Assembly: GCF_030143255.1 (NCBI RefSeq)
Contig: NZ_JARJNR010000001.1
Location: 434,001-498,000, forward strand
Direction: 5' to 3'
DNA length: 64,000 nucleotides
Origin: Frigidibacter sp. SD6-1
GTDB taxonomy: Bacteria > Pseudomonadota > Alphaproteobacteria > Rhodobacterales > Rhodobacteraceae
This document shows positions 8,421 to 16,207 of the stretch, piece by piece. The notes beneath the pieces are model-generated. The model had not been told where the DNA came from. It saw nothing but the letters and a program-made list of their open reading frames with translations, and searched no databases. The position numbers and the translations under genes are program-made. Positions within the stretch are counted from its first letter, which is position 1. Each line of letters begins with the position of its first letter.

Positions 8421-9065
8421 ATGCACCTTGATACCGCGAAGTCCGTCGCTCTGGGCGTCTATTTCGCGCTCTTTGCCGGCGCAGCCGAGGCAGCGACGAT
8501 CAATGCGACATTCTCACTCTCTGGCTCAGCCTTCAGCAATCCGGGCCTTGAGGTCGAGACCAGCGCCGGTTCGGGCAGCTTTTCTGTGACGCTTGCACAA
8601 GGGCAAAGCCAGACGCTGAACCTGTTCAGCCTTTGGACAGAAGAGCCTACCGTGGATCCGGACGACCTTGTTGCACGGCAGATCTCGGCGGCATTCTCGC
8701 TGACGAACTACACTGCATCCGGCACGGTGAATGGCACGACGGTCGGCACTTCACTCTTCGGCGTGCTTCAGTGGGGGCAACTCAACTGGTCAGCACCTTT
8801 GACCCTGAACTACGGCAACGGTGGCCAGCTTCAGATAACGCTCAGCAATGGTCCATTCAACCTTGGCTTCCTCGGCCTCGCGACCGGGGCATTGAACGGT
8901 TTGAACGTGACTGCGACCATCACCAATCTGGTCGAACCCGCGCCCGTCCCGCTGCCGGCGTCCGGGCTGGCGCTGCTGGTCGGCCTTGGGTGCGTACCAC
9001 TCGTTCGCCGCCGCCGCACGATCCAGACCGCGCTCAGGTCGGGAAAGGAAAAAGCCGGGCGATGA
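8421..9065 (+). CDS. VPLPA-CTERM sorting domain protein, paralogue 2
   Basis: 214 residues from ATG 8421 with GAGGATTGGG upstream; an in-frame TTG at 8382 has no ribosome site. It has a signal peptide, then ATINATFSLSGSAF, GQSQTLNLFSLW, DDLVARQ, VLQWGQLNWSAP and a C-terminal VPLPASG-helix-VRRRR tag. These match the preceding gene block by block (ATIQATFNLSG, GQSQ, LFDIW, DDL, QWG-NW). The pair is separated by 53 bp and probably forms one transcript ending at the hairpin over the stop codon. Function is unknown beyond export and sorting. Confidence 0.87.
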   Translation: MHLDTAKSVALGVYFALFAGAAEAATINATFSLSGSAFSNPGLEVETSAGSGSFSVTLAQGQSQTLNLFSLWTEEPTVDPDDLVARQISAAFSLTNYTASGTVNGTTVGTSLFGVLQWGQLNWSAPLTLNYGNGGQLQITLSNGPFNLGFLGLATGALNGLNVTATITNLVEPAPVPLPASGLALLVGLGCVPLVRRRRTIQTALRSGKEKAGR

Positions 9066-9076
9066 TGCCCGGCTTT
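9051..9076. terminator. Bidirectional terminator between VPLPA paralogue 2 and mmsA
   Basis: Perfect 10-bp arms AAAGCCGGGC (9051-9060) and GCCCGGCTTT (9067-9076) with a GATGAT loop that contains the stop codon of the upstream gene. T-rich tails exist on both strands, suiting the convergent genes. Confidence 0.85.
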
Positions 9077-9095
9077 CTGCTGTCTGGGACCCTGA

Positions 9096-10595
9096 TCAGT
9101 CCATCTGCTTGAAGTTGAAGGCGGCGCCTTCCTTGATACCGGACGGCCAGCGCGACGTGATGGTCTTCGTGCGCGTGTAAAAGCGGAAGGCATCGGGCCC
9201 GTGCTGGTTCAGATCGCCGAAGGCCGATTTCTTCCAGCCGCCGAACGTGTGATAAGCCAGCGGCACCGGGATCGGGACGTTGATGCCGATCATGCCCACG
9301 TTCACCCGGTTCGCGAAGTCGCGCGCCGTGTCGCCGTCGCGGGTGAAGATCGCGGTGCCGTTGCCATATTCATGGTCCATGGCATGGCCGAGCGCCTCTT
9401 CGTAGGTCTTGCAGCGCACGGTCGAAAGAACCGGCCCGAAGATCTCCTTCTTGTAGATGTCCATGTCGGTGGTGACATGGTCGAAAAGGTGGGGGCCGAC
9501 GAAGAAGCCGTTCTCGTAGCCCTGCAGGCTGAAGTTCCGGCCATCGACGACGAGCTTCGCACCCTGCTGCACGCCGCTTTCGACGAGTTTCAGGATGTTG
9601 GCCTTGGCGGCGGCAGTGACCACGGGGCCGTAATCCACGTCATTGCCGGCGGTGTAGGGGGCGACCTTCAGCTTCTCGATGCGCGGGATGAGCTTCTGGA
9701 TCAGCGCATCGGCGGTCTTGTCGCCCACGGGCAACGCAACCGAGATCGCCATGCAACGCTCGCCCGCCGCGCCATAGCCTGCACCGACCAGCGCATCGGC
9801 CGCCTGATCCATGTCGGCGTCGGGCATGATGATCATGTGGTTCTTCGCGCCGCCGAAGCACTGGACGCGCTTGCCGTTCGAACAGCCGCGGCCGTAGATG
9901 TACTCGGCGATCGGGGTCGAGCCGACGAAGCCGATGGCGCCAATCTCGGGGTTGTCGAGGATCGCGTCGACGGCTTCCTTGTCACCGTTGATCACCTGCA
10001 GCACGCCGTCGGGCAGACCCGCTTCCTGCATCAGCTCGGCCAGCATCAGCGGCACGGACGGATCGCGCTCCGAGGGCTTCAGGATAAAGGCATTGCCGCA
10101 GGCAAGAGCGGGGCCCATCTTCCACATCGGGATCATGGCCGGGAAGTTGAAGGGCGTGATGCCCGCCGCCACGCCGACCGGCTGGCGCATCGAATACATG
10201 TCGATGCCGGGGCCCGCGCTGTCGGTGAATTCGCCTTTCAGCATCTGGGGCGCGCCGATGCAGAATTCCATGACCTCAAGCCCGCGCTGGATGTCGCCCT
10301 TCGCGTCGGGGATGGTCTTGCCATGCTCGGACGACAGCGCCTCGGCCAGCTTGTCCATGTCGCGGTTGAGAAGCCGGACGAATTCCATCATCACCCGCGC
10401 CCGGCGCTGGGGATTGGTGGCGCCCCATTTCACCTGGGCTTTCGCGGCGTCGGCGGTGGCCGCATCCAGTTCGGCCCTGGTGGCCAGCGCGACGCGGGCC
10501 TGAACCTCGCCGGTTGCCGGGTTGAAGACATCGGCGAAGCGGCCCGAAGTGCCCTTCACATGCTTGCCGTTGATCCAGTGACCGATCTCTTTCAT
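9096..10595 (-). CDS. mmsA: Methylmalonate-semialdehyde dehydrogenase (CoA-acylating)
   Basis: 499 residues from ATG 10595, with GGGAGGA upstream. It is an aldehyde dehydrogenase superfamily enzyme that converts methylmalonate semialdehyde or malonate semialdehyde to propionyl-CoA or acetyl-CoA in valine and inositol breakdown. Signs are FNFPAMIPMWK and ILKPSERDPS for NAD binding, the CoA-type FGGAKNH near residue 250, and the nucleophile in GERCMAIS, about Cys281. The general-base glutamate loop of hydrolytic ALDHs is replaced as expected for this CoA-dependent branch. It is divergent from a LysR-type gene with a LysR-type palindrome between them, which is probably its regulator. The rest of the valine pathway is not in the window. 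Confidence 0.93.
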   Translation of the reverse strand: MKEIGHWINGKHVKGTSGRFADVFNPATGEVQARVALATRAELDAATADAAKAQVKWGATNPQRRARVMMEFVRLLNRDMDKLAEALSSEHGKTIPDAKGDIQRGLEVMEFCIGAPQMLKGEFTDSAGPGIDMYSMRQPVGVAAGITPFNFPAMIPMWKMGPALACGNAFILKPSERDPSVPLMLAELMQEAGLPDGVLQVINGDKEAVDAILDNPEIGAIGFVGSTPIAEYIYGRGCSNGKRVQCFGGAKNHMIIMPDADMDQAADALVGAGYGAAGERCMAISVALPVGDKTADALIQKLIPRIEKLKVAPYTAGNDVDYGPVVTAAAKANILKLVESGVQQGAKLVVDGRNFSLQGYENGFFVGPHLFDHVTTDMDIYKKEIFGPVLSTVRCKTYEEALGHAMDHEYGNGTAIFTRDGDTARDFANRVNVGMIGINVPIPVPLAYHTFGGWKKSAFGDLNQHGPDAFRFYTRTKTITSRWPSGIKEGAAFNFKQMD

Positions 10596-10671
10596 CGGAA
10601 TCCTCCCTGAGTAGCTGGCGCCAGAATAGCCTTGCGGAAATGCTGGCGACAGAGGAAAGAATTCAAAGGAG

Positions 10672-10689
10672 CTTTGCGTTCTTGCAAAG
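10672..10689. promoter_or_regulatory. LysR-type box between mmsA and its divergent regulator
   Basis: CTTTGC-GTTCTT-GCAAAG, 6-bp perfect arms, containing a T-N11-A core. It sits about midway between the two starts (77 bp from mmsA, 72 bp from the LysR gene), the classic place for an autoregulated divergent LysR operator. Confidence 0.5.
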
Positions 10690-10694
10690 TAAGC

Positions 10695-10755
10695 CTCGTC
10701 GTCGCACTTCGTGCGCTCCTCGGGGCGACCGACGAGAAACGAAGTGCACGAGGAG
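10695..10755. repeat. Repeat family B, copy 1
   Basis: Order of blocks: CTCGTCG (10695-10701), small hairpin GCAC-TTC-GTGC, CTCCTCG (10716-10722), CGACGAG (10730-10736), ACGAAGTGC, CGAGGAG (10749-10755). The first block is complementary to the third and the second to the last, so the pairings cross. The last block doubles as the ribosome-binding site of the following LysR gene. The same order occurs at 32974-33041, and a degenerate form at 53901-53970. Confidence 0.55.
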
Positions 10756-10760
10756 GTGCC

Positions 10761-11648
10761 ATGGACTGGGACGATCTTCGCATATTCCTCGCCGTGGCGC
10801 GGGCTGAGAGCCTGTCGGCCGCCGGACGACAGCTGAAGATCGACCCGGCCACGGTCGGGCGGCGCATCTCGCGGCTGGAGGAAACCATCGGCGCGCGTCT
10901 GTTTGTGAAATCCCCTCAAGGCTATGCGCTGACTGAAGAAGGTGCGCGGCTCATGCCGCATGCCGAACGGGCAGAGGGCGCCTTCGACGGTGCGACGGAG
11001 GCACTCAGGGGGCCGGAGGGCCTGTCGGGCCAGATCCGCATCGGCGCGCCGGACGGCTGTGCCAACTATCTGCTGCCGCAGGTCCTTGCCCGGATCTGCG
11101 ATGAAAACCCGGGGCTGGAGGTGCAGATCGTGGCGCTGCCGCGCGTCTTCAACCTGTCGAAGCGCGAGGCCGACATGGCGATTTCCGTCTCGGCGCCGAC
11201 GGCAGGGCGCCTGTCAGTCCAGAAGATCACCGACTACCGCCTGCATCTCGCCGCGTCCAAGAACTATCTGGCGCGCACTGGTCCGATCCGGACCCGCGAC
11301 GACCTGAAGGGGCGGCGGATCATCGGCTATATCCCCGACATGATCTTCGACAAGGAGCTGGACTATCTGGCGGAGATCGGGGCCGAGTCAGTGCCGCTGG
11401 CTTCCAATTCCGTTTCCGTCCAGTTCAACTGGGTCAGGGCAGGCGCCGGCGTGGCAATCGTGCATGATTTCGCCGTGCCGACGGCGCCGGAGGTCACGCG
11501 GCTCCTCACCGACGAGTTTTCGCTCGTGCGATCCTTCTACCTCATCCGCCATCTAGACGACCGCCGCTCGGACCGGTTGAACCGGTTCGCCGAGGCGCTG
11601 GTCGGCGGTTTGCGGCGGGAGGTCGCGCGGCTTGAAGCGCTGACTTGA
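10761..11648 (+). CDS. LysR family transcriptional regulator (divergent from mmsA)
   Basis: 295 residues from ATG 10761, with GAGGAGG upstream. The N-terminal winged helix-turn-helix is MDWDDLRIFLAVARAESLSAAGRQLKIDPATVGRRISRLE, and the effector-binding domain begins near residue 90 (GLSGQIRIGAPDG). The start codon used matches the typical LysR N-terminus. The neighbourhood suggests control of mmsA, with the ligand perhaps a valine-degradation intermediate; that is inference from divergence alone. Its ribosome site is supplied by a copy of repeat family B, so the repeat, if folded in the mRNA, could affect translation. Confidence 0.9.
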   Translation: MDWDDLRIFLAVARAESLSAAGRQLKIDPATVGRRISRLEETIGARLFVKSPQGYALTEEGARLMPHAERAEGAFDGATEALRGPEGLSGQIRIGAPDGCANYLLPQVLARICDENPGLEVQIVALPRVFNLSKREADMAISVSAPTAGRLSVQKITDYRLHLAASKNYLARTGPIRTRDDLKGRRIIGYIPDMIFDKELDYLAEIGAESVPLASNSVSVQFNWVRAGAGVAIVHDFAVPTAPEVTRLLTDEFSLVRSFYLIRHLDDRRSDRLNRFAEALVGGLRREVARLEALT

Positions 11649-11711
11649 CAGAGGCCCCTTTCCCGGATGACCCTGAGGTTGAAAAGCGCTTTGCAATGAG
11701 GAGGTTCGCCC

Positions 11712-12146
11712 ATGCAGGTCCACCAGATACTCCGCTCGAAGCCTCAAGGCGCGGTGATCACGGTGCAGCCCGGGACGAGCGTCGCGGATGCGGCGCGTTT
11801 GCTGGCAGAGCGGCGGATCGGCGCGGTGATCGTCTCGTCCGACGGCAAGGCGCCGCTCGGCATCCTGTCGGAGCGTGACATCGTGCGTGATGTGGGCCGT
11901 CGCGGCGGGGCCTGCCTGACCGACAAGGTTGATGCGATGATGACCCGCAATATCGTGAGCTGCACCCCCGATGACAGCACCGACAGCGTGCTGGAGAAGA
12001 TGACGGCCGGGCGCTTCCGCCACATGCCGGTGCTCGCGGATGGCAAGATGGTCGGCATCATCTCGATCGGCGACGTTGTGGCCGCGCGGCTTTCGGAACT
12101 GGCGATGGAGAAGGATGCGCTGGCCGGGATGATCATGGGCAATTGA
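11712..12146 (+). CDS. CBS-domain pair protein
   Basis: 144 residues from ATG 11712, with ATGAGGAGG 8 bp upstream. It consists of two CBS motifs only: residues about 8-60 (PGTSVADAARLLAERRIGAVIV, then PLGILSERDIVRDV) and about 75-130 (CTPDDSTDSVLEKMTAGRFRHMPVLADGKMVGIISIGDVV). Stand-alone CBS pairs bind adenosyl nucleotides and regulate partners, but no partner is indicated. Sixty-odd base pairs separate it from the LysR gene upstream and it precedes coaD by about 70 bp. Both neighbours are on the same strand; an operon with coaD is possible. Confidence 0.9.
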   Translation: MQVHQILRSKPQGAVITVQPGTSVADAARLLAERRIGAVIVSSDGKAPLGILSERDIVRDVGRRGGACLTDKVDAMMTRNIVSCTPDDSTDSVLEKMTAGRFRHMPVLADGKMVGIISIGDVVAARLSELAMEKDALAGMIMGN

Positions 12147-12217
12147 TGCCGCAGCGCAGCGGGGGCTTGCTTTTCCCCGCGCAATAATGTTGCGTGCCGG
12201 CCAAAAGGGAGGTCCCC

Positions 12218-12724
12218 ATGCGCATCGGCCTTTATCCCGGCACGTTCGACCCGATCACGCTGGGCCATACCGACATCATCCAGCGCGCGATGGCGCTCGT
12301 GGACCGGCTGGTGATCGGCGTCGCGATCAACCGCGACAAGGGGCCGCTCTTCTCGCTTGAGGAGCGTGTTGCGATGGTCGAGGCGGAGTGCGCCGCGATC
12401 ATTGCGAAGACCGGCGGCGAGATCGTCGTGCATCCGTTCGAGAACCTGCTCATCGATTGCGCACGCGATGTGGGCGCGACGGTCATCGTGCGCGGGCTGA
12501 GGGCGGTCGCGGATTTCGAATATGAATTCCAGATGGTCGGGATGAACCGGGCGATGGACGACACGGTCGAGACCGTCTTTCTGATGGCCGATGCCCGCAG
12601 GCAGGCGATCGCCTCGAAACTCGTCAAGGAAATCGCGCGGCTGGGTGGCGACGTATCGCGCTTTGTCACGCCGCCGGTGAGGGAGGCGCTGGTCGCGCGC
12701 CTGGGCCAGCCTAAGGCAAGGTGA
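12218..12724 (+). CDS. coaD: Pantetheine-phosphate adenylyltransferase
   Basis: 168 residues from ATG 12218, with AAAGGGAGG upstream; the longer frame has no ribosome site. It transfers AMP from ATP to 4'-phosphopantetheine, the penultimate step of coenzyme A synthesis. The nucleotidyltransferase motif GTFDPITLGH is at residues 8-17, RGLRAVADFEYEFQM is the substrate region, and the C-terminal signature ends ISSK-like as IASKLVKEIA. Length is normal. Its last 14 bases overlap the 3' end of the convergent EEP gene. Confidence 0.95.
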   Translation: MRIGLYPGTFDPITLGHTDIIQRAMALVDRLVIGVAINRDKGPLFSLEERVAMVEAECAAIIAKTGGEIVVHPFENLLIDCARDVGATVIVRGLRAVADFEYEFQMVGMNRAMDDTVETVFLMADARRQAIASKLVKEIARLGGDVSRFVTPPVREALVARLGQPKAR

Positions 12725-13619
12725 TGTCGGCCACGACGGGATAATGGTCCGAAGGCCATTGCCCGCTGAACTTCTGTCTGAGGATCACGGGCGGACCCGC
12801 GAAGGTCGCGCCGTTCGCGAGTGCGATATGGTCGATCGCGGAGAAGAGATTGATCCCTCGATTGAAGTGATAGGATGCGCCTTTGGTTTGCGCGAAGGCC
12901 AGCCCCTGCGCCTCGAAAGCGGTGATGATGGCTGACCCCGCCCGCTCGTTCAGATCGCCGATGAGGATGACCGGTTCTCCCTCTGCGAGCCAGGTCGCAA
13001 GCCGTTCGCGCACCAGCGCGGCAGACCGGCGGCGGTTTTCGCGGCTGGAATAATCGAAATGCAGGTTCAGGACGATGAACGGTGTACCGCCTGCCTTCGG
13101 AGCAAACCGCGCCCAGGAGGCAAAGGCGGGGTAGGAGCCGTCGAAGGTGCGGGAATAGATCACCTCCGGGGTTTCGGAGAAGAAGAACCAGCCCTGATCC
13201 AGAAGCGACAGCCGGTTGGTCCGGTAGAAAATCGGCTGGGTCGAGGGGAAGCGGCGCCAATCGCCGGTCGCCGCCGCGCGGTAGCCGGGGTTTTCGGCCA
13301 GCAGGTAGTCGCGCGCCAGATTGATAGATCCGTCATCGCCGCGCGAAAAGCTCTCCATCTCCTGATAGGCGACGATATCAGCGTCGAGCGCGCGGAAGGC
13401 CGCGCCGAAAGCGCCCTTCCGCGCCTCCCATCCTGCGACCGACCAGGGGCCATCCTCGGCAGTCAGTACGATGTAGTGGGCATTATGGGTCGCAACCCGC
13501 AAGCTTCCCGGCGGTGGCGCGGGCAAAGGTGTCAGGCCGGAATTCTTCCATTGCGCCGCGCAGGCGATGAGCAGAAGGCCTACAAGGCCGAACCCCAGAA
13601 GACGGAATGCGCGTTTCAT
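12711..13619 (-). CDS. Endonuclease/exonuclease/phosphatase (EEP) family lipoprotein
   Basis: 302 residues from ATG 13619. The N-terminus MKRAFRLLGFGLVGLLLIACAAQ has a lipobox-like LLIAC, so it is probably a lipoprotein outside the cytoplasm. The EEP fold is visible in order: RVATHNAHY, VAYQEME (metal-binding Glu), FIVLNLHFDY, VILIGDLNE (Asp-x-Asn), and the terminal SDHYPVVADI (catalytic Asp-His). The substrate could be a nucleic acid, phospholipid or sugar phosphate; the sequence does not decide. It is a single gene convergent with coaD, overlapping it by 14 bp. Confidence 0.87.
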   Translation of the reverse strand: MKRAFRLLGFGLVGLLLIACAAQWKNSGLTPLPAPPPGSLRVATHNAHYIVLTAEDGPWSVAGWEARKGAFGAAFRALDADIVAYQEMESFSRGDDGSINLARDYLLAENPGYRAAATGDWRRFPSTQPIFYRTNRLSLLDQGWFFFSETPEVIYSRTFDGSYPAFASWARFAPKAGGTPFIVLNLHFDYSSRENRRRSAALVRERLATWLAEGEPVILIGDLNERAGSAIITAFEAQGLAFAQTKGASYHFNRGINLFSAIDHIALANGATFAGPPVILRQKFSGQWPSDHYPVVADITLP

Positions 13620-13671
13620 GCGCCGAGCCTAGCGATTTCGCTGGCCGCGGGGCAGGGGTCGCGCATCACAT

Positions 13672-14673
13672 TCAGATGAGCCGCCCCATCGCGACGGCCG
13701 TATCCGCCATCCGGTTCGAGAAGCCCCATTCATTGTCATACCAGGAGAGGATCGAACAGAAGGTCTCGTCCATCACCTTGGTCTGGTCCATGTGGAAGAT
13801 CGAGGAATGCGGGTCGTGGTTGAAGTCCGACGAGACATTCTTGAACATCGTATAGCCGAGGATGCCCTTCAGCGGCCCTTCCGCCGCCGCCTTGATCGCG
13901 GCATTGATTTCTTCGACGCTCGTGGCGCGTTTTGCAAGGAACTTCAGGTCGACGACGCTGACGTTCGGCGTCGGCACCCGGATTGCGAAGCCGTCGAGCC
14001 TGCCTTTCAGTTCCGGCAGCACCAGCCCCACGGCCTTGGCAGCCCCGGTCGAGGTCGGGATCATGGAAAGCGCCGCGGCGCGGGCGCGGTAGAGGTCCTT
14101 GTGCATCGTGTCGAGCGTCGGCTGGTCGCCGGTATAGGAGTGGATGGTGGTCATCATCCCCTTCTCGATGCCGATAGCCTCGTTCAGCACCTTGGCGACC
14201 GGCGAAAGGCAGTTCGTGGTGCAGGAGGCGTTCGAGACGACGATGTCGTCTTTCGTCAGCGTCCCGTGGTTCACGCCATAGACGATGGTCTTGTCCGCGC
14301 CCTCACCGGGGGCAGAGATCAGCACGCGCTTGGAGCCGTTTTCGAGATGGGCCGCGCATTTTTCCTTCGAGGTGAAGATGCCCGTGCATTCCATCACCAC
14401 GTCAACATGGCTCCACGGCAAGTCTGCGGGGTTCCTGATGGCAGTAACCACCATCGGGCCGCGGCCGACGTCGATGGTGGTCTCGCTCGTCGTCACCTCT
14501 GCCGGGAAGCGGCCATGGACAGAATCGAACCGCAACAGGTGGGCGTTGGTCTCGACCGGGCCGAGATCGTTGATCGCCACCACCTCGATATCCTTGCGCC
14601 CGCTCTCGATGATGCCGCGCAGCACATTGCGCCCGATGCGGCCAAACCCGTTGATCGCCACTTTGACTGCCAT
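13672..14673 (-). CDS. gap: Glyceraldehyde-3-phosphate dehydrogenase, NAD-type
   Basis: 333 residues from ATG 14673, with CAGGAGG upstream. It oxidises glyceraldehyde 3-phosphate to 1,3-bisphosphoglycerate. NAD binding starts at [15 protein letters not shown] keeps the Asp at the position equivalent to residue 32, which contacts the adenine ribose and favours NAD. The catalytic SNASCTTNC and HSYTGDQ follow, then [13 protein letters not shown]-like [11 protein letters not shown] and [12 protein letters not shown] near-palindromic site related to a LacI-family (CceR-like) operator lies 35 bp upstream of the start (14708-14721). It lies downstream of a tiny membrane protein gene and a second gap gene on the same strand. 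Confidence 0.95.
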   Translation of the reverse strand: MAVKVAINGFGRIGRNVLRGIIESGRKDIEVVAINDLGPVETNAHLLRFDSVHGRFPAEVTTSETTIDVGRGPMVVTAIRNPADLPWSHVDVVMECTGIFTSKEKCAAHLENGSKRVLISAPGEGADKTIVYGVNHGTLTKDDIVVSNASCTTNCLSPVAKVLNEAIGIEKGMMTTIHSYTGDQPTLDTMHKDLYRARAAALSMIPTSTGAAKAVGLVLPELKGRLDGFAIRVPTPNVSVVDLKFLAKRATSVEEINAAIKAAAEGPLKGILGYTMFKNVSSDFNHDPHSSIFHMDQTKVMDETFCSILSWYDNEWGFSNRMADTAVAMGRLI

Positions 14674-14707
14674 CTCCGCCTCCTGTCGCCCGGGCGCATG
14701 CATGCAC

Positions 14708-14721
14708 CGTTACCGCTAACA
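14708..14721. promoter_or_regulatory. CceR-like operator upstream of gap
   Basis: Minus strand TGTTAGCGGTAACG, a near-palindrome. It matches sites at the second gap gene (16074-16106) and resembles, from memory, the operator of the LacI-family central-carbon regulator CceR in Rhodobacterales. It begins 35 bp before the gap start codon. Confidence 0.5.
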
Positions 14722-14773
14722 TCAAATAATCTGCGAAAGGTCAATCGCCGACTTCAGGGTCAGCCTGCCACAA

Positions 14774-14917
14774 TCAGCGCCAGAAGGCGATCCAGTCGAT
14801 GAAGACAAGGAGTTTGCGTGCGAGAAAGAAGCTGGCCGCCCCCTGGTTGAGGAGACGGTCGGCCAGAAGGGCGAGGATGACGAGGAGGGCGAGCGCAAGC
14901 GCGAGGCGATTCGTCAT
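14774..14917 (-). CDS. 47-residue single-span membrane protein between the two gap genes
   Basis: A small gene from ATG 14917 to TGA 14774. It begins MTNRLALALALLVILALL, one strong transmembrane helix, followed by ADRLLNQGAASFF and a conserved-looking tail LARKLLVFIDWIAFWR. Codon third positions are GC-rich as in neighbouring genes. I recall similar mini-proteins ending in a WxAFWR-type tail between gap genes in other Rhodobacteraceae, where they tend to be unannotated or misnamed; this is memory, not a search. The gene lies 33 bp after the second gap gene and 100 bp before the first, all on the minus strand. Role unknown; a membrane tether or regulator is speculation. Confidence 0.72.
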   Translation of the reverse strand: MTNRLALALALLVILALLADRLLNQGAASFFLARKLLVFIDWIAFWR

Positions 14918-14950
14918 GCTGACTGACAGGGCGCGGGGCGCCCGGGCTCC

Positions 14951-15955
14951 TTACTGCAGGAGCCGCCCCATCGCGCCGGCCACATCGGCCATCCGGCAGG
15001 AGAAGCCCCATTCATTGTCGTACCAGGCCAGCACCCGCACGGTGCGGCCGCCCACGACCTTGGTCTGGTCGGGCGCGAAGATAGAGCTATAGGGCGTGTG
15101 GTTGAAGTCAACGGAAACCTTGGGCTCCGGATCATAGGCCATGACCATGCCCATGTAGCCTGCGGCCGCTTCCCTTACGATTTCGTTGACGTCGGCGACC
15201 GTCACGTCCTTGCCCGCGACGAAGGTCAGATCGACGGCCGAGACATTGGGCGTCGGCACCCGGATCGCGGTCCCGTCAAGCTTGCCCGCCAGTTCCGGCA
15301 GCACCTCGCCAAGCGCCTTGGCCGCACCGGTCGAGGTCGGGATCATCGCCATCGCGGCGGCGCGGGCGCGGTAAAGGTCCTTGTGGCGGCGGTCGAGCGT
15401 CGGCTGGTCGCCGGTATAGGAATGGATCGTGGTCATGATGCCAGATTCAATGCCGATCGCGTCGTTCAGTACCTTGGCGAGCGGCGCGAGACAGTTCGTA
15501 GTGCAGGAGCCGTTCGAAACCACCAGATGGTCGGCCTTCAGCTCGCGATGGTTCACGCCATAGACCACGGTCTTGTCGGCGCGCTTGGCCGGGGCAGAGA
15601 CCAGAACCCGCTTCGCGCCGCGTGTCAGGTGGACGGCGGCCTTGTCGCGATCGTTGAACTTGCCGGTGCATTCCAGGACGACATCGACGCCTTCCCAGTC
15701 CAGCTCATCCGGATTGTAGGTCGACATGACCTCGATCGGACCGCGGCCAAGGTCCATCGAATTGCCCGAGACCTTCACCGGTCCGCCGAAGCGGCCATGC
15801 ACCGAATCATATTTCAGAAGATGCGCGTTGGTCTCGATCGGGCCGGTGGCGTTGATCTTGACGACCTGGACATCGTTGCGCGCCGCCTCCGCGATATGGG
15901 CGAGCGTGCAGCGGCCGATGCGGCCGAAACCGTTGATGCCGATGGTGACGGTCAT
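14951..15955 (-). CDS. gapB: Glyceraldehyde-3-phosphate dehydrogenase, predicted NADP-preferring
   Basis: 334 residues from ATG 15955 ([15 protein letters not shown]). The catalytic SNGSCTTNC (the usual Ala before Ser is Gly), HSYTGDQ and [11 protein letters not shown] are intact. The cofactor pocket differs from its neighbour: the NAD-selective Asp equivalent to residue 32 is Ala (KINATGP instead of AINDLGP), and the pair equivalent to Leu187-Pro188 is Arg-Arg (TLDRRHKDL). Loss of Asp32 and basic residues at 187-188 are the changes known to favour NADP. An anabolic (gluconeogenic or Calvin-cycle-like) role is therefore likely. Symbol is tentative. Two CceR-like sites lie 120-150 bp upstream in the interval shared with the DUF808 gene. 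Confidence 0.9.
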   Translation of the reverse strand: MTVTIGINGFGRIGRCTLAHIAEAARNDVQVVKINATGPIETNAHLLKYDSVHGRFGGPVKVSGNSMDLGRGPIEVMSTYNPDELDWEGVDVVLECTGKFNDRDKAAVHLTRGAKRVLVSAPAKRADKTVVYGVNHRELKADHLVVSNGSCTTNCLAPLAKVLNDAIGIESGIMTTIHSYTGDQPTLDRRHKDLYRARAAAMAMIPTSTGAAKALGEVLPELAGKLDGTAIRVPTPNVSAVDLTFVAGKDVTVADVNEIVREAAAGYMGMVMAYDPEPKVSVDFNHTPYSSIFAPDQTKVVGGRTVRVLAWYDNEWGFSCRMADVAGAMGRLLQ

Positions 15956-16073
15956 GTCTGTCTCCGGAGTGCGGGCGCGCGCCTGCGGCAGCCCGCGCGC
16001 GGATTTGGGAAATTGCGCTGTTTTTACACGTATCACCGGATCAGAGAAACCCGAAAGTGGATATTTTTCAGCA

Positions 16074-16106
16074 TGTTAGCGAAAACATCGGCTGTTAGCG
16101 GCACCA
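16074..16106. promoter_or_regulatory. Two CceR-like sites in the gapB/DUF808 interval
   Basis: TGTTAGCGAAAACA (16074-16087) and TGTTAGCGGCACCA (16093-16106), spaced 19 bp start to start, close to two helical turns. Both share TGTTAGCG with the site upstream of the other gap gene. They are placed to act on either divergent gene. Confidence 0.5.
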
Positions 16107-16207
16107 TCGGCGACAATTTCCGGAAAGTGATGCCGACTGTTGTCGCCCTCAGGGCTTGCGATCGGCTCGTTACCCGCTACCTATCTGGAAAGCGCGAAAG
16201 GATGGGC

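Noticed and set aside
9201-10610. 469-codon open frame opposite mmsA
   Set aside because: Mirror frame of a well-conserved ALDH gene; His/Arg/Gly-rich composition typical of antisense translation in GC-rich DNA.
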